Below, one piece after another: positions 1-8,265 of a DNA stretch of 54,385 bases (within the stretch, counting starts at the first letter, position 1; the number at the start of each line of letters is the position of its first letter). A model generated the notes under the pieces. That model did no database searches and was not told where the DNA came from. It saw nothing but the letters and a program-made list of their open reading frames with translations. The position numbers and the translations under genes are program-made. This DNA is from Olsenella sp. SW781. GTDB lineage: Bacteria > Actinomycetota > Coriobacteriia > Coriobacteriales > Atopobiaceae. The stretch lies in the NCBI RefSeq assembly GCF_012027725.1, contig NZ_SJOU01000017.1:1-54385 (forward strand). The letters are read 5' to 3'.

Positions 1-105
1 TACTCACTCCAGAGTGTCGGCAGCCCGCCGAGGCACTCACGCGTCGGACCGCCGGCAGCGTCAGGTGTGTCTAAGAGACGGGTGTCTGGGGGGGGGTTCC
101 AAGGG

Positions 106-1440
106 GGTGCGGACATTTTCTTGTACACATCCTACAGCGGGACCCCCAGCCGCCTGCGCCTCCCCGAGATCGTCTCGTAGCGGCGCCCTCCGCCGGGCTC
201 CTCGAAGCGCTTGAGCCTCCCGTCCCCGTACCACTCCATGTAGCCGTCGATCGCCTCCCTCAGCTCCTCGAGGCCGACGCCCGCCCGGTCGAGGGGCTCG
301 AGGAACTCGGTCCTGAACGTGCCGAAGAGGCCCTCGGCCGGGGCGTTGTCGCCGCTTCGCCCCGGCCGCGACATCGACCGCGTCACGCCGCGCTCCGAGC
401 ACAGCGCCTTCCAGGCCGCCGAGCGGTAGGGCCCGCCGCCGTCGGTGTGCACGGTCGGCGCCGACCCGGACGACAGCGAGTCGAGGCAGGAGCGCAGGGA
501 CGACGAGCAGAGGGCCGAGTCGGGGTGGAGCGACAGGGACCACGCCGCCGGCATCCCGTCGAAGCAGTCGACCACGGGGCTCAGGTAGCACTTGTAGACG
601 TCCATGGCGAGCTCGGTGACGTCAGTCACGGCCAGCACGCCGGGCGCCGCCGCGGAGAAGTCGTGGTCGGGCGCGTAGCCTTCGCCCGCCGCCCTCCTCG
701 CCTCCGCGCGCTCGCGCGGCAGGTTCGGCGGTCTCTCGTCGGTCTCCCCCTCGTAGGAGCCGAGGCGCCGCCGCCGGGGCCGGCGGGCCTCCAGGCCCTC
801 CTCGCGCATCAGGCGCCGGACCACCTTCTCCGAGACCCTCGTGCCGCGGCGGCGCAGCTCCGCGTGGACGCGGCGGTAGCCGTAGCAGCCCCGCCCCGCC
901 TCGAAGGCGTCCCTCACCTCGGCCCTCAGCGCCGCGTGGCGGTCGCGCCCGAGGCGCGCCCGGCGGCACTCATAGGAGCTCCTCGATATCCTCAAGAAAC
1001 CGGTGATCGAGCGGAGGGGCAGGCCGGTCGCCAGCCTCAATCTCTCGCCGAGCTCGCACTTGCTCCTGCTCGAGATCGAACCCGGCCCCCAGCCGCCCGC
1101 TTTTAGGTCGGCCAACACCGCCCTGAGCAGGATGTTCTCCATCTGCGTCGGCTCCAGGCCGGCGAGCGGCCCCACCGCCGGCGGGTCGTAGACGCCCCTC
1201 GGGCACATGCGCGCTCCCTCCGGCCGCCCCACGCCCCCGATTCTAGGCGAGGGGAGGCACGAGTGCGGGAGCCTGCCGGCCGCCCAGTTGCGCACCGCGG
1301 TCTCCCCGCAGCCCACCAGCTCGGCGGCCTCCCGCCTGCTCATGCCCTCCCCGACGACGAGGAGGGCGAGCTCGACGTCGTCCTTAGAGTACATGCGGAC
1401 CTCCAGTCCGGACCCGATGGTCCAACTTTTCGTCCGCACC
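106..1440 (-). mobile_element. IS3-family insertion sequence
   Basis: A 9-nt terminal inverted repeat GGTGCGGAC lies at 106-114 and, inverted, at 1432-1440. Weaker similarity continues inward (ATTTTCTTG against GAAAAGTTG). The element encloses one transposase. A second 9-nt inverted pair, AGCGTCAGG at 57-65 and its complement at 1442-1450, sits just outside and may mean the true ends are slightly further out. No clear direct target duplication was seen. A run of nine G (88-96) lies just outside the left end. The right end is only about 35 nt beyond the stop codon of the ROK kinase. Confidence 0.75.
132..1394 (-). CDS. IS3-family transposase (single-ORF HTH plus DDE integrase)
   Basis: This transposase catalyses cut-and-copy movement of the surrounding element. 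The N-terminal part is a helix-turn-helix (MSRREAAELVGCGETAVRNW), followed by the HTH_21-like region (GCYGYRRVHAELRRRG) and an rve integrase core. The DDE acids are visible in TDVTEL, VHTDGGGPY and NAPAEGLFGTFRTE. IS3 elements usually split the HTH and integrase into two ORFs joined by frameshifting; here they form one frame of 420 residues. I chose the ATG at 1394 because a GGAGG lies just upstream and the protein then begins MYSKDD, typical for the family. A longer GTG start at 1439 would lie inside the terminal repeat. The frame appears intact. Confidence 0.85.
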   Translation of the reverse strand: MYSKDDVELALLVVGEGMSRREAAELVGCGETAVRNWAAGRLPHSCLPSPRIGGVGRPEGARMCPRGVYDPPAVGPLAGLEPTQMENILLRAVLADLKAGGWGPGSISSRSKCELGERLRLATGLPLRSITGFLRISRSSYECRRARLGRDRHAALRAEVRDAFEAGRGCYGYRRVHAELRRRGTRVSEKVVRRLMREEGLEARRPRRRRLGSYEGETDERPPNLPRERAEARRAAGEGYAPDHDFSAAAPGVLAVTDVTELAMDVYKCYLSPVVDCFDGMPAAWSLSLHPDSALCSSSLRSCLDSLSSGSAPTVHTDGGGPYRSAAWKALCSERGVTRSMSRPGRSGDNAPAEGLFGTFRTEFLEPLDRAGVGLEELREAIDGYMEWYGDGRLKRFEEPGGGRRYETISGRRRRLGVPL

Positions 1441-1474
1441 TCCTGACGCTATGCATTTCTATAATGCGCGCATG

Positions 1475-2383
1475 TCAGCGCGATTGCTCCATGGCGAGGA
1501 AGTGCTCGTAGGCGCCGATGAGGTTGGCGTCGTTGAAGAACCGGCACGCCACGATGTCCGCCTCGGGGAAGGCGTTGTCGAACGAGGCGTTGAAGCGGCG
1601 GTGCGCGTCCCGTACGCCCTCCACGAAGAGCGGGTTCTGGCTGATGCCGCCGCCGAGGCAGATGCGCTCTGGGTCGAGCCAGCACTGGATGTTGTGAATC
1701 TGCAGGGCAATCTCGTCGCACACCCGACGGAACACGCCGGCAACGACTTCGTCCCCGTCCTCAAGCCAGCCGAACAGCTGCCGCCCGTCGCAGCCGTCAA
1801 TCCCCTTCGCTCGGGCAACGCGCTCGCACAGGGACTTCGTCGAGCAGGCAGACGACCAGAGCTGATCACTTGTGATGGGGTTCCTGGGGTTCTCGGGCCA
1901 GGAGGTGAGGACCTTCGATGCCTCACCGGCAAAGAGGTGCGCCCCCCGCAGGACCTTGCCGCCGGCGATAACCCCGCCACCGATTCCCGTCCCGAACGCG
2001 AGCACCACGCCGCAGTCGACGCCCTGAAGGTTGCCACGAGAGAGCTCGGCAATCGCCGAGCAGCGCGCGTCGTTCTCGACCTCGATCGAGACACCGAAGC
2101 GCCTCTCCCACTCCGTCACGTCGACGCCGTAGTTGTAGAGAAGCGCCCCGCCCGTCCGAATGTACTTCTGGCGCGCATCGATCTCCCCGGGCATGGAGAG
2201 GGCCAGGCCCTCGACGTCTCCCATGCGCTCAAGGATGCCCTCGATGGTCTCGAGGAATGCCTCGGGGTCGTGACTCTCCCCGTCGGGGGTGGGCACCTCC
2301 CCCTTGCCCTCGATATCCGTACCGCACATGGTGCAGTACTTGATCGCGGAGCCACCTACGTCGAGAACCGCCAGCTTCTTCAT
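1475..2383 (-). CDS. ROK-family sugar kinase
   Basis: Predicted cytoplasmic ATP-dependent hexose kinase of 302 residues. Visible family motifs are the N-terminal phosphate loop DVGGSAIKY (residues 8-16), VENDA with the likely catalytic Asp105, the glycine-rich GTGIGGGVIAGG (131-142) and a C-terminal LGGGIS. The cysteine-rich zinc motif of many ROK proteins is absent, and the usual AGE-[IL]-GH reads AGEASK, so zinc is probably not bound as in glucokinase. It follows the GntR gene by 26 nt on the same strand and has its own ribosome site (GGAGAAGG before ATG). With the divergent GH1/PTS operon it may phosphorylate the unphosphorylated sugar released by the glycosidase. Substrate is inferred from context only. 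Confidence 0.85.
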   Translation of the reverse strand: MKKLAVLDVGGSAIKYCTMCGTDIEGKGEVPTPDGESHDPEAFLETIEGILERMGDVEGLALSMPGEIDARQKYIRTGGALLYNYGVDVTEWERRFGVSIEVENDARCSAIAELSRGNLQGVDCGVVLAFGTGIGGGVIAGGKVLRGAHLFAGEASKVLTSWPENPRNPITSDQLWSSACSTKSLCERVARAKGIDGCDGRQLFGWLEDGDEVVAGVFRRVCDEIALQIHNIQCWLDPERICLGGGISQNPLFVEGVRDAHRRFNASFDNAFPEADIVACRFFNDANLIGAYEHFLAMEQSR

Positions 2384-2409
2384 GTCCTTCTCCTGTCCCT
2401 GCCTGCTGC

Positions 2410-3180
2410 CTATATGACGTTCACGTCGCGCAGCTCGGAGCGCATGCCGTTGCTGCGTGCGACGGAGAACTCGAAGGGCGTTCCGTCGTCGAGGAAGCCG
2501 ACCTGGGAGATCTCGAGCAGGGGGGCGCCCGCGTCGAGCCGCAGGCGCCCGGCCTCCTCCTCGGTCGCGCCCACGGCGCGGATGATGCGGTGGAAGCTCG
2601 AGATCTTGAGCCCGAGCGTGTCCTGGACGAACGAGTAGACGGAGTGGTAGAGCTGGTCGCGCTTGAGGCCGGGCGTTACGTCGATCGGCATGTACGTGTA
2701 CTCGATCGTGATTGGCTCGCCCTCGAGGCAGCGCACCCGGCAGAAGTAGTAGGTGAAGTCGTCGGGGGAGATGCTCAGGTGCCGCGCGACGCTCTCGGGC
2801 GGGTTCGTGACCGAGAAGTCATAGACCACCGAGCTCACGCTCCTCCCGCGCGCGCTGTGCGAGGCGGTGAAGCCGATCGGCTGGTCGGACCTGGTGAACC
2901 CGAACGTGTCCTCCCGCGTGCCGTCCTCGCCCACGAACAGCGGGTCGACGCTCCCCGTGTCAAAGAGCTCGGTGGTGTTCTTCACGTAGGTGCCCGACCC
3001 GCGCTTGCTGGCGATGAGGCCCTTCTCGGTGAGGATCTCGAAGGCGCGCTTGACGGTGATCTTGCTCACGCCGTAGCGGTCGCAGAGGTCGACGACCGTC
3101 GGCAGCTTGTCGTTGGGGGCGAGGTCGCCGCTCTCGATGCGGCTCTGGATGTTCTTGGCAATCGTCTCGTACTTGAGCAT
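2410..3180 (-). CDS. GntR-family (HutC/UTRA type) transcriptional regulator
   Basis: 256-residue one-component regulator. Residues 1-70 form a GntR winged helix (LPTVVDLCDRYGVSKITVKR, then GLIASKRGSGTYV). The rest is a UTRA ligand-binding domain ending GAPLLEISQVGFLDDGTPFE. Members usually repress sugar uptake operons and are released by a phosphorylated sugar. It stands divergent to the GH1/PTS operon and upstream of the ROK kinase, so it most likely controls both through the 308-nt spacer. The start ATG has a good ribosome site (GGAGGCC before ATG on the minus strand). Confidence 0.88.
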   Translation of the reverse strand: MLKYETIAKNIQSRIESGDLAPNDKLPTVVDLCDRYGVSKITVKRAFEILTEKGLIASKRGSGTYVKNTTELFDTGSVDPLFVGEDGTREDTFGFTRSDQPIGFTASHSARGRSVSSVVYDFSVTNPPESVARHLSISPDDFTYYFCRVRCLEGEPITIEYTYMPIDVTPGLKRDQLYHSVYSFVQDTLGLKISSFHRIIRAVGATEEEAGRLRLDAGAPLLEISQVGFLDDGTPFEFSVARSNGMRSELRDVNVI

Positions 3181-3488
3181 GGCGGCCTCCCTCGTGCTTC
3201 CCGCGGTCCTCGACGCGCTCCGCGAACGGTCTTGTTTCGCCCGCGAGCGGTTTGATTTTACGGTCAGGCAAGAGGGTGCGGGTTCGTGCGCGTTGCGCCC
3301 CGTCGGGCTGGTCGGCTGTAAAACCCCAGCTCATCGACGTGGTTCTCGTCTGACGTAATCCATTATCTTCCTTTGTCCCCGTCTTTGTCGGCAATAAATC
3401 CGCTACATAGAGAAAATAAAAGCGCTACAATTAAATCAACAAAGCGCGACAAATGGCCGCGCAGGACGACCAAGGAAACGGAGGCGTT
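3181..3488. promoter_or_regulatory. divergent promoter region between gntR-type regulator and GH1/PTS operon
   Basis: This is the only gap between the divergent regulator and catabolic operon. Its right half (3361-3460) is AT-rich against a high-GC background. Two direct copies of CGCTACA start at 3402 and 3423, about two helical turns apart; the second runs into a possible -10 element TACAAT (3426-3431), with no good -35 box. These are candidate operator sites for the GntR protein. A GGAGG close to the ATG at 3489 fixes the start of the GH1 gene. No clear palindrome of the classic GntR type was found. Confidence 0.45.
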
Positions 3489-4889
3489 ATGGCAGAACTG
3501 ACCCTGCCCGAGAACTTCTTCTTCGGGGCGGCGATGTCCGGTCCGCAGACGGAGGGAGGCTGGAACGTAGGCGGCAAGCTTGAGAACGTGTGGGACACCT
3601 GGTCCAACGAGGACATCGAGGCGTTCTACAACCGCGTGGGCTCCTACGTGGGCAACGACTTCATGCACCACTACAAGGAGGACCTTGCCATCCTCAAGGG
3701 CCTCGGGCTTGACAGCTTTCGCACGTCGATCCAGTGGAGCCGCCTGCTCGATGCCGACGGCAGCATCAACCCCGAGGGCGCGGCCTGGTACCACGAGCTC
3801 TTCCGCGCGGCGCGCGAGGAGGGGCTCGAGCCCTTCGTGACCCTCTACCACTTCGACCTCCCCACCTATCTCTTCCGCCGCGGCGGCTGGGAGAGCCGCG
3901 AGACCTGCGAGGCGTACGCGAACTACGTCGAGAAGGCGCTCCACGAGTTCGGCAAGGAGGTCCGGTACTGGTTCACGTTCAACGAGCCGAGCGTCGAGCC
4001 CGAGAACCGCTACTGGCACGGTGGCTGGTACCCGCAGCACCACAGCTTCCGCGAGGCCGTGGTGGCGCAGTACAACATCTCGATCGCGCACGCGCTCGGC
4101 GTCGCCCGCTACCGCGCGGCGCGCGAGGAGGGCGCGCTCCGTCCGGACGCGCGGATCGGCATCGTGTGCAACTTCAGCCCCTCCTACACCAAGGAGGACC
4201 CGAGCGAGGCCGACCTCGAGGCGCTGCGCATGAACGACGGCCTCACCACGCGCTGGTGGCTCGACCTCGCGACCAAGGGCAGCCTGCCTGCGGACGTGCT
4301 CGAGACCCTCGCCCGCCTCGGGACGCCCGTCCCGGCGCGCCCCGGCGACGAGGAGGTCCTGCGCTCGGGCGTCGTGGACTGGCTCGGCTGCAACTACTAC
4401 CAGCCCTGCCGCGTGCAGGCGCCGAGCCGCGACCGCGACGAGTGGGGCAACCCGCTCTTCGCCGAGCCCTACGTCTGGCCCGATCGCGTCATGAACGAGA
4501 GCCGCGGCTGGGAGATCTACCCCAAGGGCATCTACGACTTCGGCATGAAGTGCCGCGACGAGTACCCCGACCTCGAGTGGTTCGTGTCCGAGAACGGCAT
4601 CGGCATCGAGGGCGAGTACAAGAACCGCGACGAGAGCGGCCAGATCCAGGACGACTACCGCGTCGACTTCGTGCGCGACCACCTCGCCTGGATCGCCCGC
4701 GCGATCGACGACGGCGCCAAGTGCAAGGGCTACCACTACTGGGGCCTCATCGACAACTGGTCCTGGGCGAACGCCTTCAAGAACCGCTACGGCTTCGTCG
4801 AGGTCGACCTCATGGAGAACTACGACCGCAGGCCCAAGAAGTCCGCGGCGTGGCTCAGGGAGGTTGTCGCGACACACGTGGTGAAGTAG
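3489..4889 (+). CDS. GH1 6-phospho-beta-glycosidase
   Basis: 466-residue family 1 glycoside hydrolase, expected to cleave phosphorylated beta-glycosides delivered by the PTS genes downstream. The acid/base Glu166 is in FTFNEPS and the nucleophile Glu368 in VSENGIGIEG. Near the C-terminus, DNWSWANAFKNRYGF resembles the phosphate loop of LacG-type 6-phospho-beta-galactosidases (Ser, Lys, Tyr), but Lys appears one position earlier than in LacG. KKSAAWLREV is the usual GH1 tail. The start at 3489 has GGAGG upstream; a longer in-frame start at 3453 gives an atypical N-terminus. Galacto- versus gluco-specificity cannot be settled from the motif. Confidence 0.88.
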   Translation: MAELTLPENFFFGAAMSGPQTEGGWNVGGKLENVWDTWSNEDIEAFYNRVGSYVGNDFMHHYKEDLAILKGLGLDSFRTSIQWSRLLDADGSINPEGAAWYHELFRAAREEGLEPFVTLYHFDLPTYLFRRGGWESRETCEAYANYVEKALHEFGKEVRYWFTFNEPSVEPENRYWHGGWYPQHHSFREAVVAQYNISIAHALGVARYRAAREEGALRPDARIGIVCNFSPSYTKEDPSEADLEALRMNDGLTTRWWLDLATKGSLPADVLETLARLGTPVPARPGDEEVLRSGVVDWLGCNYYQPCRVQAPSRDRDEWGNPLFAEPYVWPDRVMNESRGWEIYPKGIYDFGMKCRDEYPDLEWFVSENGIGIEGEYKNRDESGQIQDDYRVDFVRDHLAWIARAIDDGAKCKGYHYWGLIDNWSWANAFKNRYGFVEVDLMENYDRRPKKSAAWLREVVATHVVK

Positions 4890-5020
4890 GTCCTTGGGCC
4901 GGACCGGGGGGAACGGTCCCGGGCTCCCTCCCCTCGGTCCGGCCATCGGATACGCGTCCCCTGGAGAGGGGCGCGATGGCACGGCTAATGTTTCCAACAG
5001 TTCAGTTAGGAGTGAAAGAC

Positions 5021-6403
5021 ATGGCCAACGGACAAAGCTTCCTCGACAAGTTCGCGGAAGTCTCCGCCAAGGTCGGCAACCAGGTGCACCTGCGCAGCCT
5101 GCGCGATGGCTTCGCCACCATCATGCCGATCTTCATCCTCGCCGGCATCGCAGCGCTGCTCAACAACGTTGTCTTCACGTTCCTGTGGAGCGCGGACCCG
5201 AGCAGCCCCGGGCTCTTCCCGAACGCCGACGTGCTCGCCACGGCCCAGTACTGGGGCAACTCGCTCACGCAGGGCGCGCTCTCCATCTCGGCCATCCTGC
5301 TGTGCGCCATGGTGGGCTACAGCTTCGCGAACAACAAGCGCTTCGACAACCCCGTCTCGTGCGTGGTGGTGGCGCTCGCGGTCTTCTTCATCATGATGCC
5401 GCAGACGGTGGCTGCCAACCTTGCTGCGTCATCGCCGCTCTACGTGGCCGAAGAGGTGACCACCGCTCAGGTCTCGAGCGCGTTCATCACCAACTACACG
5501 GGCACCAACGGCATGTTCACCGCCATCATCATCGGCCTGTTTGCGCCCACGCTCTTCATCAAGGTCTCGGGCGTCGAGAAGCTGCGCATCAAGATGCCCG
5601 AGGGCGTGCCGCCCGCGGTCGAGAAGTCCTTCAACGTCCTGATCCCGATGCTGCTCACCCTGGGCGCCTTCGGCGTGCTCTCGATGGTTCTCCACGCAGG
5701 CTTCCAGACTGACGTCACTGCTCTCATCAACACCTTCATCCAGACCCCGCTGCGAGCCCTCACCACCAACCCGATCGGCCTCGTGGTGATCTACTCGCTC
5801 GGTGTGTTCCTGTTCACCCTCGGCATCCACCAGTCCACCATCAACGGCGTTCTCGTCGAGCCCGTCCTCACGGTCGTGCTCGTCGAGGCCACGAGCGTGT
5901 ACAGCTCCGGCGGCATCGACGCCGTGATCGCCCGTCCGGACCTGTGGCTCAACATGAACACCATCAACGTCTACGCGCTCATGGGAGGCTCGGGCTGCAC
6001 GCTGGCGCTGCTCATCGCAACGTTCATCTGGGGCAAGTGGCGCCCCTCCCGCGAGGTTGCCAAGCTCGGCATCCTGCCCGCCATCTTCAACATCAACGAG
6101 CCGGTCATCTACGGCTACCCGATCGTGTTCAACATCCCGCTCATGGTTCCGTTCGTGCTCAACACCATCATCGGCATCCTCGTCGGCTACTTCGCCACGG
6201 TCATCGGCCTCGTCAGCCCCACCTGCATCCAGGTGCCCTGGACCACCCCGATCATCGCCTCGGGCATCCTGTCCACGGGCGGCGACATCCGCGCGGGCAT
6301 TCTCCAGATCGTGCTGCTGGTAATCTTCACGCTGATCTACCTGCCCTTCATGAAGGCATCGGAGACCGCGCAGCGCAAGCAGTTCGAGATAGCTCAGGAG
6401 TAG
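5021..6403 (+). CDS. PTS lactose/cellobiose-family EIIC permease
   Basis: 460-residue integral membrane subunit that moves a beta-glycoside across the membrane while it is phosphorylated by IIB. It begins with the family's MANGQSFLDKFAEVSAKVG helix and has about ten hydrophobic segments, for example IMPIFILAGIAALLNNVVF and the substrate-region loop FNINEPVIYGYPIVFNIPL, typical of CelB/LacE IIC. The start was chosen at 5021 because AGGAG lies seven bases upstream; the frame is open further 5', but that sequence is a shadow of the GH1 gene and its trailer. It follows the GH1 gene by 131 nt and precedes IIB and IIA, giving a complete split lac-family PTS. Confidence 0.9.
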   Translation: MANGQSFLDKFAEVSAKVGNQVHLRSLRDGFATIMPIFILAGIAALLNNVVFTFLWSADPSSPGLFPNADVLATAQYWGNSLTQGALSISAILLCAMVGYSFANNKRFDNPVSCVVVALAVFFIMMPQTVAANLAASSPLYVAEEVTTAQVSSAFITNYTGTNGMFTAIIIGLFAPTLFIKVSGVEKLRIKMPEGVPPAVEKSFNVLIPMLLTLGAFGVLSMVLHAGFQTDVTALINTFIQTPLRALTTNPIGLVVIYSLGVFLFTLGIHQSTINGVLVEPVLTVVLVEATSVYSSGGIDAVIARPDLWLNMNTINVYALMGGSGCTLALLIATFIWGKWRPSREVAKLGILPAIFNINEPVIYGYPIVFNIPLMVPFVLNTIIGILVGYFATVIGLVSPTCIQVPWTTPIIASGILSTGGDIRAGILQIVLLVIFTLIYLPFMKASETAQRKQFEIAQE

Positions 6404-6554
6404 TCGCGTAGTTCCCCCTGCTCTCTGCGGACGGGCCATACCAGCTCGTCCGCAGAGGGTGCCCCCCGGAGGGGTCCCATGTCAAGAAGCGGTGACCGTC
6501 ATCTGGCGGTCGTCGGATGCAACGGACCGGTATGCCGGTCGGAAAGGACAGATC

Positions 6555-6854
6555 ATGAAGATTATGCTGTGCTGCAACGCGGGCATGTCCACGAGCCTGC
6601 TCGTCCAGAAGATGCAGAAGGAGGCCGCGAGCCGCGGCGAGGAGGTCGCAATCGAGGCGCGCCCGATGAACGAGGCCATGGACCACATCAACGAGGCCGA
6701 CGTCATCCTCCTTGGGCCCCAGATCGGCTACGCGAAGGGCGACTTCGAGAAGGCCGTCGAGGGGCGCATCCCCGTCGCCGTCATCCCGATGGTCGACTAC
6801 GGTCGCATGAACGCCGCCAAGATTCTCGACGACGTCAAGAAGATGCTCGGCTAG
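6555..6854 (+). CDS. PTS lactose/cellobiose-family EIIB
   Basis: 99-residue cytoplasmic phosphotransfer subunit. The N-terminal P-loop MLCCNAGMSTSLLV contains the phospho-accepting cysteine (Cys7, directly before NAGMSTS), the signature of lac-family IIB. LLGPQIGYAKGDFEKA in the middle and IPMVDYGRMNAAKIL near the end are also typical. The start at 6555 has GGAAAGGA upstream and gives the standard family length; the longer frame starting at 6459 lacks family similarity. It accepts phosphate from IIA (next gene, 17 nt downstream) and passes it to sugar bound by IIC. Confidence 0.93.
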   Translation: MKIMLCCNAGMSTSLLVQKMQKEAASRGEEVAIEARPMNEAMDHINEADVILLGPQIGYAKGDFEKAVEGRIPVAVIPMVDYGRMNAAKILDDVKKMLG

Positions 6855-6871
6855 CCAGCGAGGAGGCTGAG

Positions 6872-7216
6872 ATGGAAGACATGGACGAGCTCGAGCAGAT
6901 CTGCTTCGAGATCATCAGCTACGTGGGCACCGCCAAGTCCTGCTACGTCAACTCGATCGCCAAGGCCAAGGAGGGCGACTTCGACGCGGCGGCCGACCTG
7001 GTCAAGCAGGGCGACGAGGCGTACAACGGCGGCCACGAGGTTCACATGAGGCTGCTCCAGGCCGAGGCGTCCGGCGCGGGCAAGAAGACGCTGCCGCTGC
7101 TCCTCCTCCACGCCGAGGACCAGATGGCGAGCGCCGAGACCTGCAAGCTCATGGCGCTGAACTTCGCCGACACCTATCGTGAGCTGCTCTCCCTTAAGGA
7201 GAAGCTCAACGCGTAG
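6872..7216 (+). CDS. PTS lactose/cellobiose-family EIIA
   Basis: 114-residue, mostly helical cytoplasmic subunit of the lac-type PTS. LEQICFEIISYVGTAKS opens the family helix and LLLLHAEDQM carries the phospho-accepting His80, matching the HAQDHLM region of LacF/CelC. It receives phosphate from HPr and hands it to IIB. AGGAGG lies just before the ATG. It is the last gene of the GH1-IIC-IIB-IIA run, followed by a probable terminator at 7239-7269. Confidence 0.93.
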   Translation: MEDMDELEQICFEIISYVGTAKSCYVNSIAKAKEGDFDAAADLVKQGDEAYNGGHEVHMRLLQAEASGAGKKTLPLLLLHAEDQMASAETCKLMALNFADTYRELLSLKEKLNA

Positions 7217-7238
7217 ACGCGGCGGGGCGTGACTGACG

Positions 7239-7269
7239 GGCCGGGGTCGCCGAAGACGGTGCCCCGGCC
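7239..7269 (+). terminator. probable terminator of the PTS operon
   Basis: GGCCGGGG (7239-7246) pairs with CCCCGGCC (7262-7269) around a loop that can pair further; a weak T-containing tract (TATTTCTGTCT) follows. It sits 22 nt past the EIIA stop. Confidence 0.6.
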
Positions 7270-7325
7270 TATTTCTGTCTGGTAGCCTTTGGCAGGGCAA
7301 TCCGTTTCCCTGATTGGGGGCCGCC

Positions 7326-7709
7326 ATGGACTTTGCGAATGTCGACAAGCGCCTGCTCTCGCTCGCCGGCGCCACCAAGGCGCTTCACGAGAAGTGGGGC
7401 TGGATGGTGTACTGGGTGGGTGGCCGGCAGTTTGCCTGCGAGCTCATGGTCGCGCCCGACGCCAAGGCTCCCTATGCCGGGCGTCACCTGCTCTCGCTCA
7501 AGTGCGATCCCGACCGCATCCTGGAGCTGCGTGCCGAGTGGCCGGACGCGGTCCTGCCCGGCTACTACTCCGACGGGCGCACGTGGATCTCGGTGGACCT
7601 CGACGCCGACCTGCCTGAGGGGCTCGTGCTCGACCTCTGCGACCTGAGCTACAGGCTCGTTGTTGCCAAGCTGCCCAAGCGCGTGCAGCGTGAGCTTGCC
7701 AGGGGGTAG
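7326..7709 (+). CDS. MmcQ/YjbR-family DNA-binding-like protein
   Basis: 127 residues resembling the MmcQ/YjbR family, which has a CyaY-like fold and no settled biochemical role. Supporting features are the small size, the N-terminal ATKALHEKWGWMVYWVGGRQFA strand-turn-strand region (given here as residues about 13-34), LLSLKCDPDRILELR and the C-terminal DLCDLSYRLVVAKLPKRVQRE. The ATG at 7326 follows a GGGGG ribosome site; a TTG four codons earlier is possible. It stands alone between the PTS operon and an XRE-type gene. Confidence 0.65.
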   Translation: MDFANVDKRLLSLAGATKALHEKWGWMVYWVGGRQFACELMVAPDAKAPYAGRHLLSLKCDPDRILELRAEWPDAVLPGYYSDGRTWISVDLDADLPEGLVLDLCDLSYRLVVAKLPKRVQRELARG

Positions 7710-7791
7710 TCCGCGCAACGATCTGTTGCTTGGCTCTTGCGCCGCCCCCCGGACAATGGGGGAGAAGAATCCGGATGAGAGGAGACGTCCC

Positions 7792-8253
7792 ATGCTCATG
7801 CTCAAGGACGTGCTGTCCCGCCTGCGGCGCGAGCGAGGGCTCACGCAGGAGGAGCTGGCGCGAAGGCTCTACATCACCCGCCAGGCAGTCAGTCGCTGGG
7901 AGACCGGTGCCACTGAGCCCGGCATCGACATGATCAAGCTCATCGCCCGCGAGCTCGACGTGCCCGTGAGCGCCCTTCTGGACATGCCCGAGCACTACTG
8001 CCAGAGCTGCGGCATGATGTTCACCGCGCCCGACCAGCACGGCCACGAGGCGGACGGCTCCGAGGTGGGGGACCTCTGCCGGTGGTGCTACGATGACGGC
8101 GCATACGTCGAGGACGTCACAATGGACGAGATGATCGAGGACTGCGCCCCGCGCATGGCCAAGGCGATGGGCTGGACGACGGACGAGGCGGCGTCGCTGC
8201 TCGGCGCGGTGCTGCCCACGCTGCGCCGCTGGTATGGGGGCGAGGCGCGCTAA
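7792..8253 (+). CDS. XRE-family regulator with C-terminal zinc ribbon
   Basis: 153 residues. The N-terminal lambda-repressor-like HTH (residues about 4-60) reads LRRERGLTQEELARRLYITR then AVSRWETGATEPGID. The second half matches the putative zinc-ribbon family: YCQSCGMMF and LCRWCYDDG provide two CxxC pairs, followed by VTMDEMIEDCAPRMAK. Such proteins are probably small stress or toxin-type regulators; the ligand is unknown. GAGGAGA lies upstream of the chosen ATG; a second ATG two codons later is equally plausible. Twelve nt separate it from the DUF188 gene, so the two may be co-transcribed. Confidence 0.8.
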   Translation: MLMLKDVLSRLRRERGLTQEELARRLYITRQAVSRWETGATEPGIDMIKLIARELDVPVSALLDMPEHYCQSCGMMFTAPDQHGHEADGSEVGDLCRWCYDDGAYVEDVTMDEMIEDCAPRMAKAMGWTTDEAASLLGAVLPTLRRWYGGEAR

Positions 8254-8265
8254 GAGGAGGAGCGG

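Noticed and set aside
88-96. G9 run as a second contingency tract
   Set aside because: It lies outside the IS element and in no recognisable gene, so no phase-variation role can be argued.
447-1106. Long Arg-rich ORFs on the strand opposite the transposase and other high-GC genes
   Set aside because: They are shadows caused by high GC at third positions, with no family features or ribosome sites.
3734-5020. A long fused ORF running from the GH1 gene into the PTS IIC gene
   Set aside because: The first part is an Arg/Pro-rich shadow frame of GH1; the real IIC start at 5021 has its own ribosome site.
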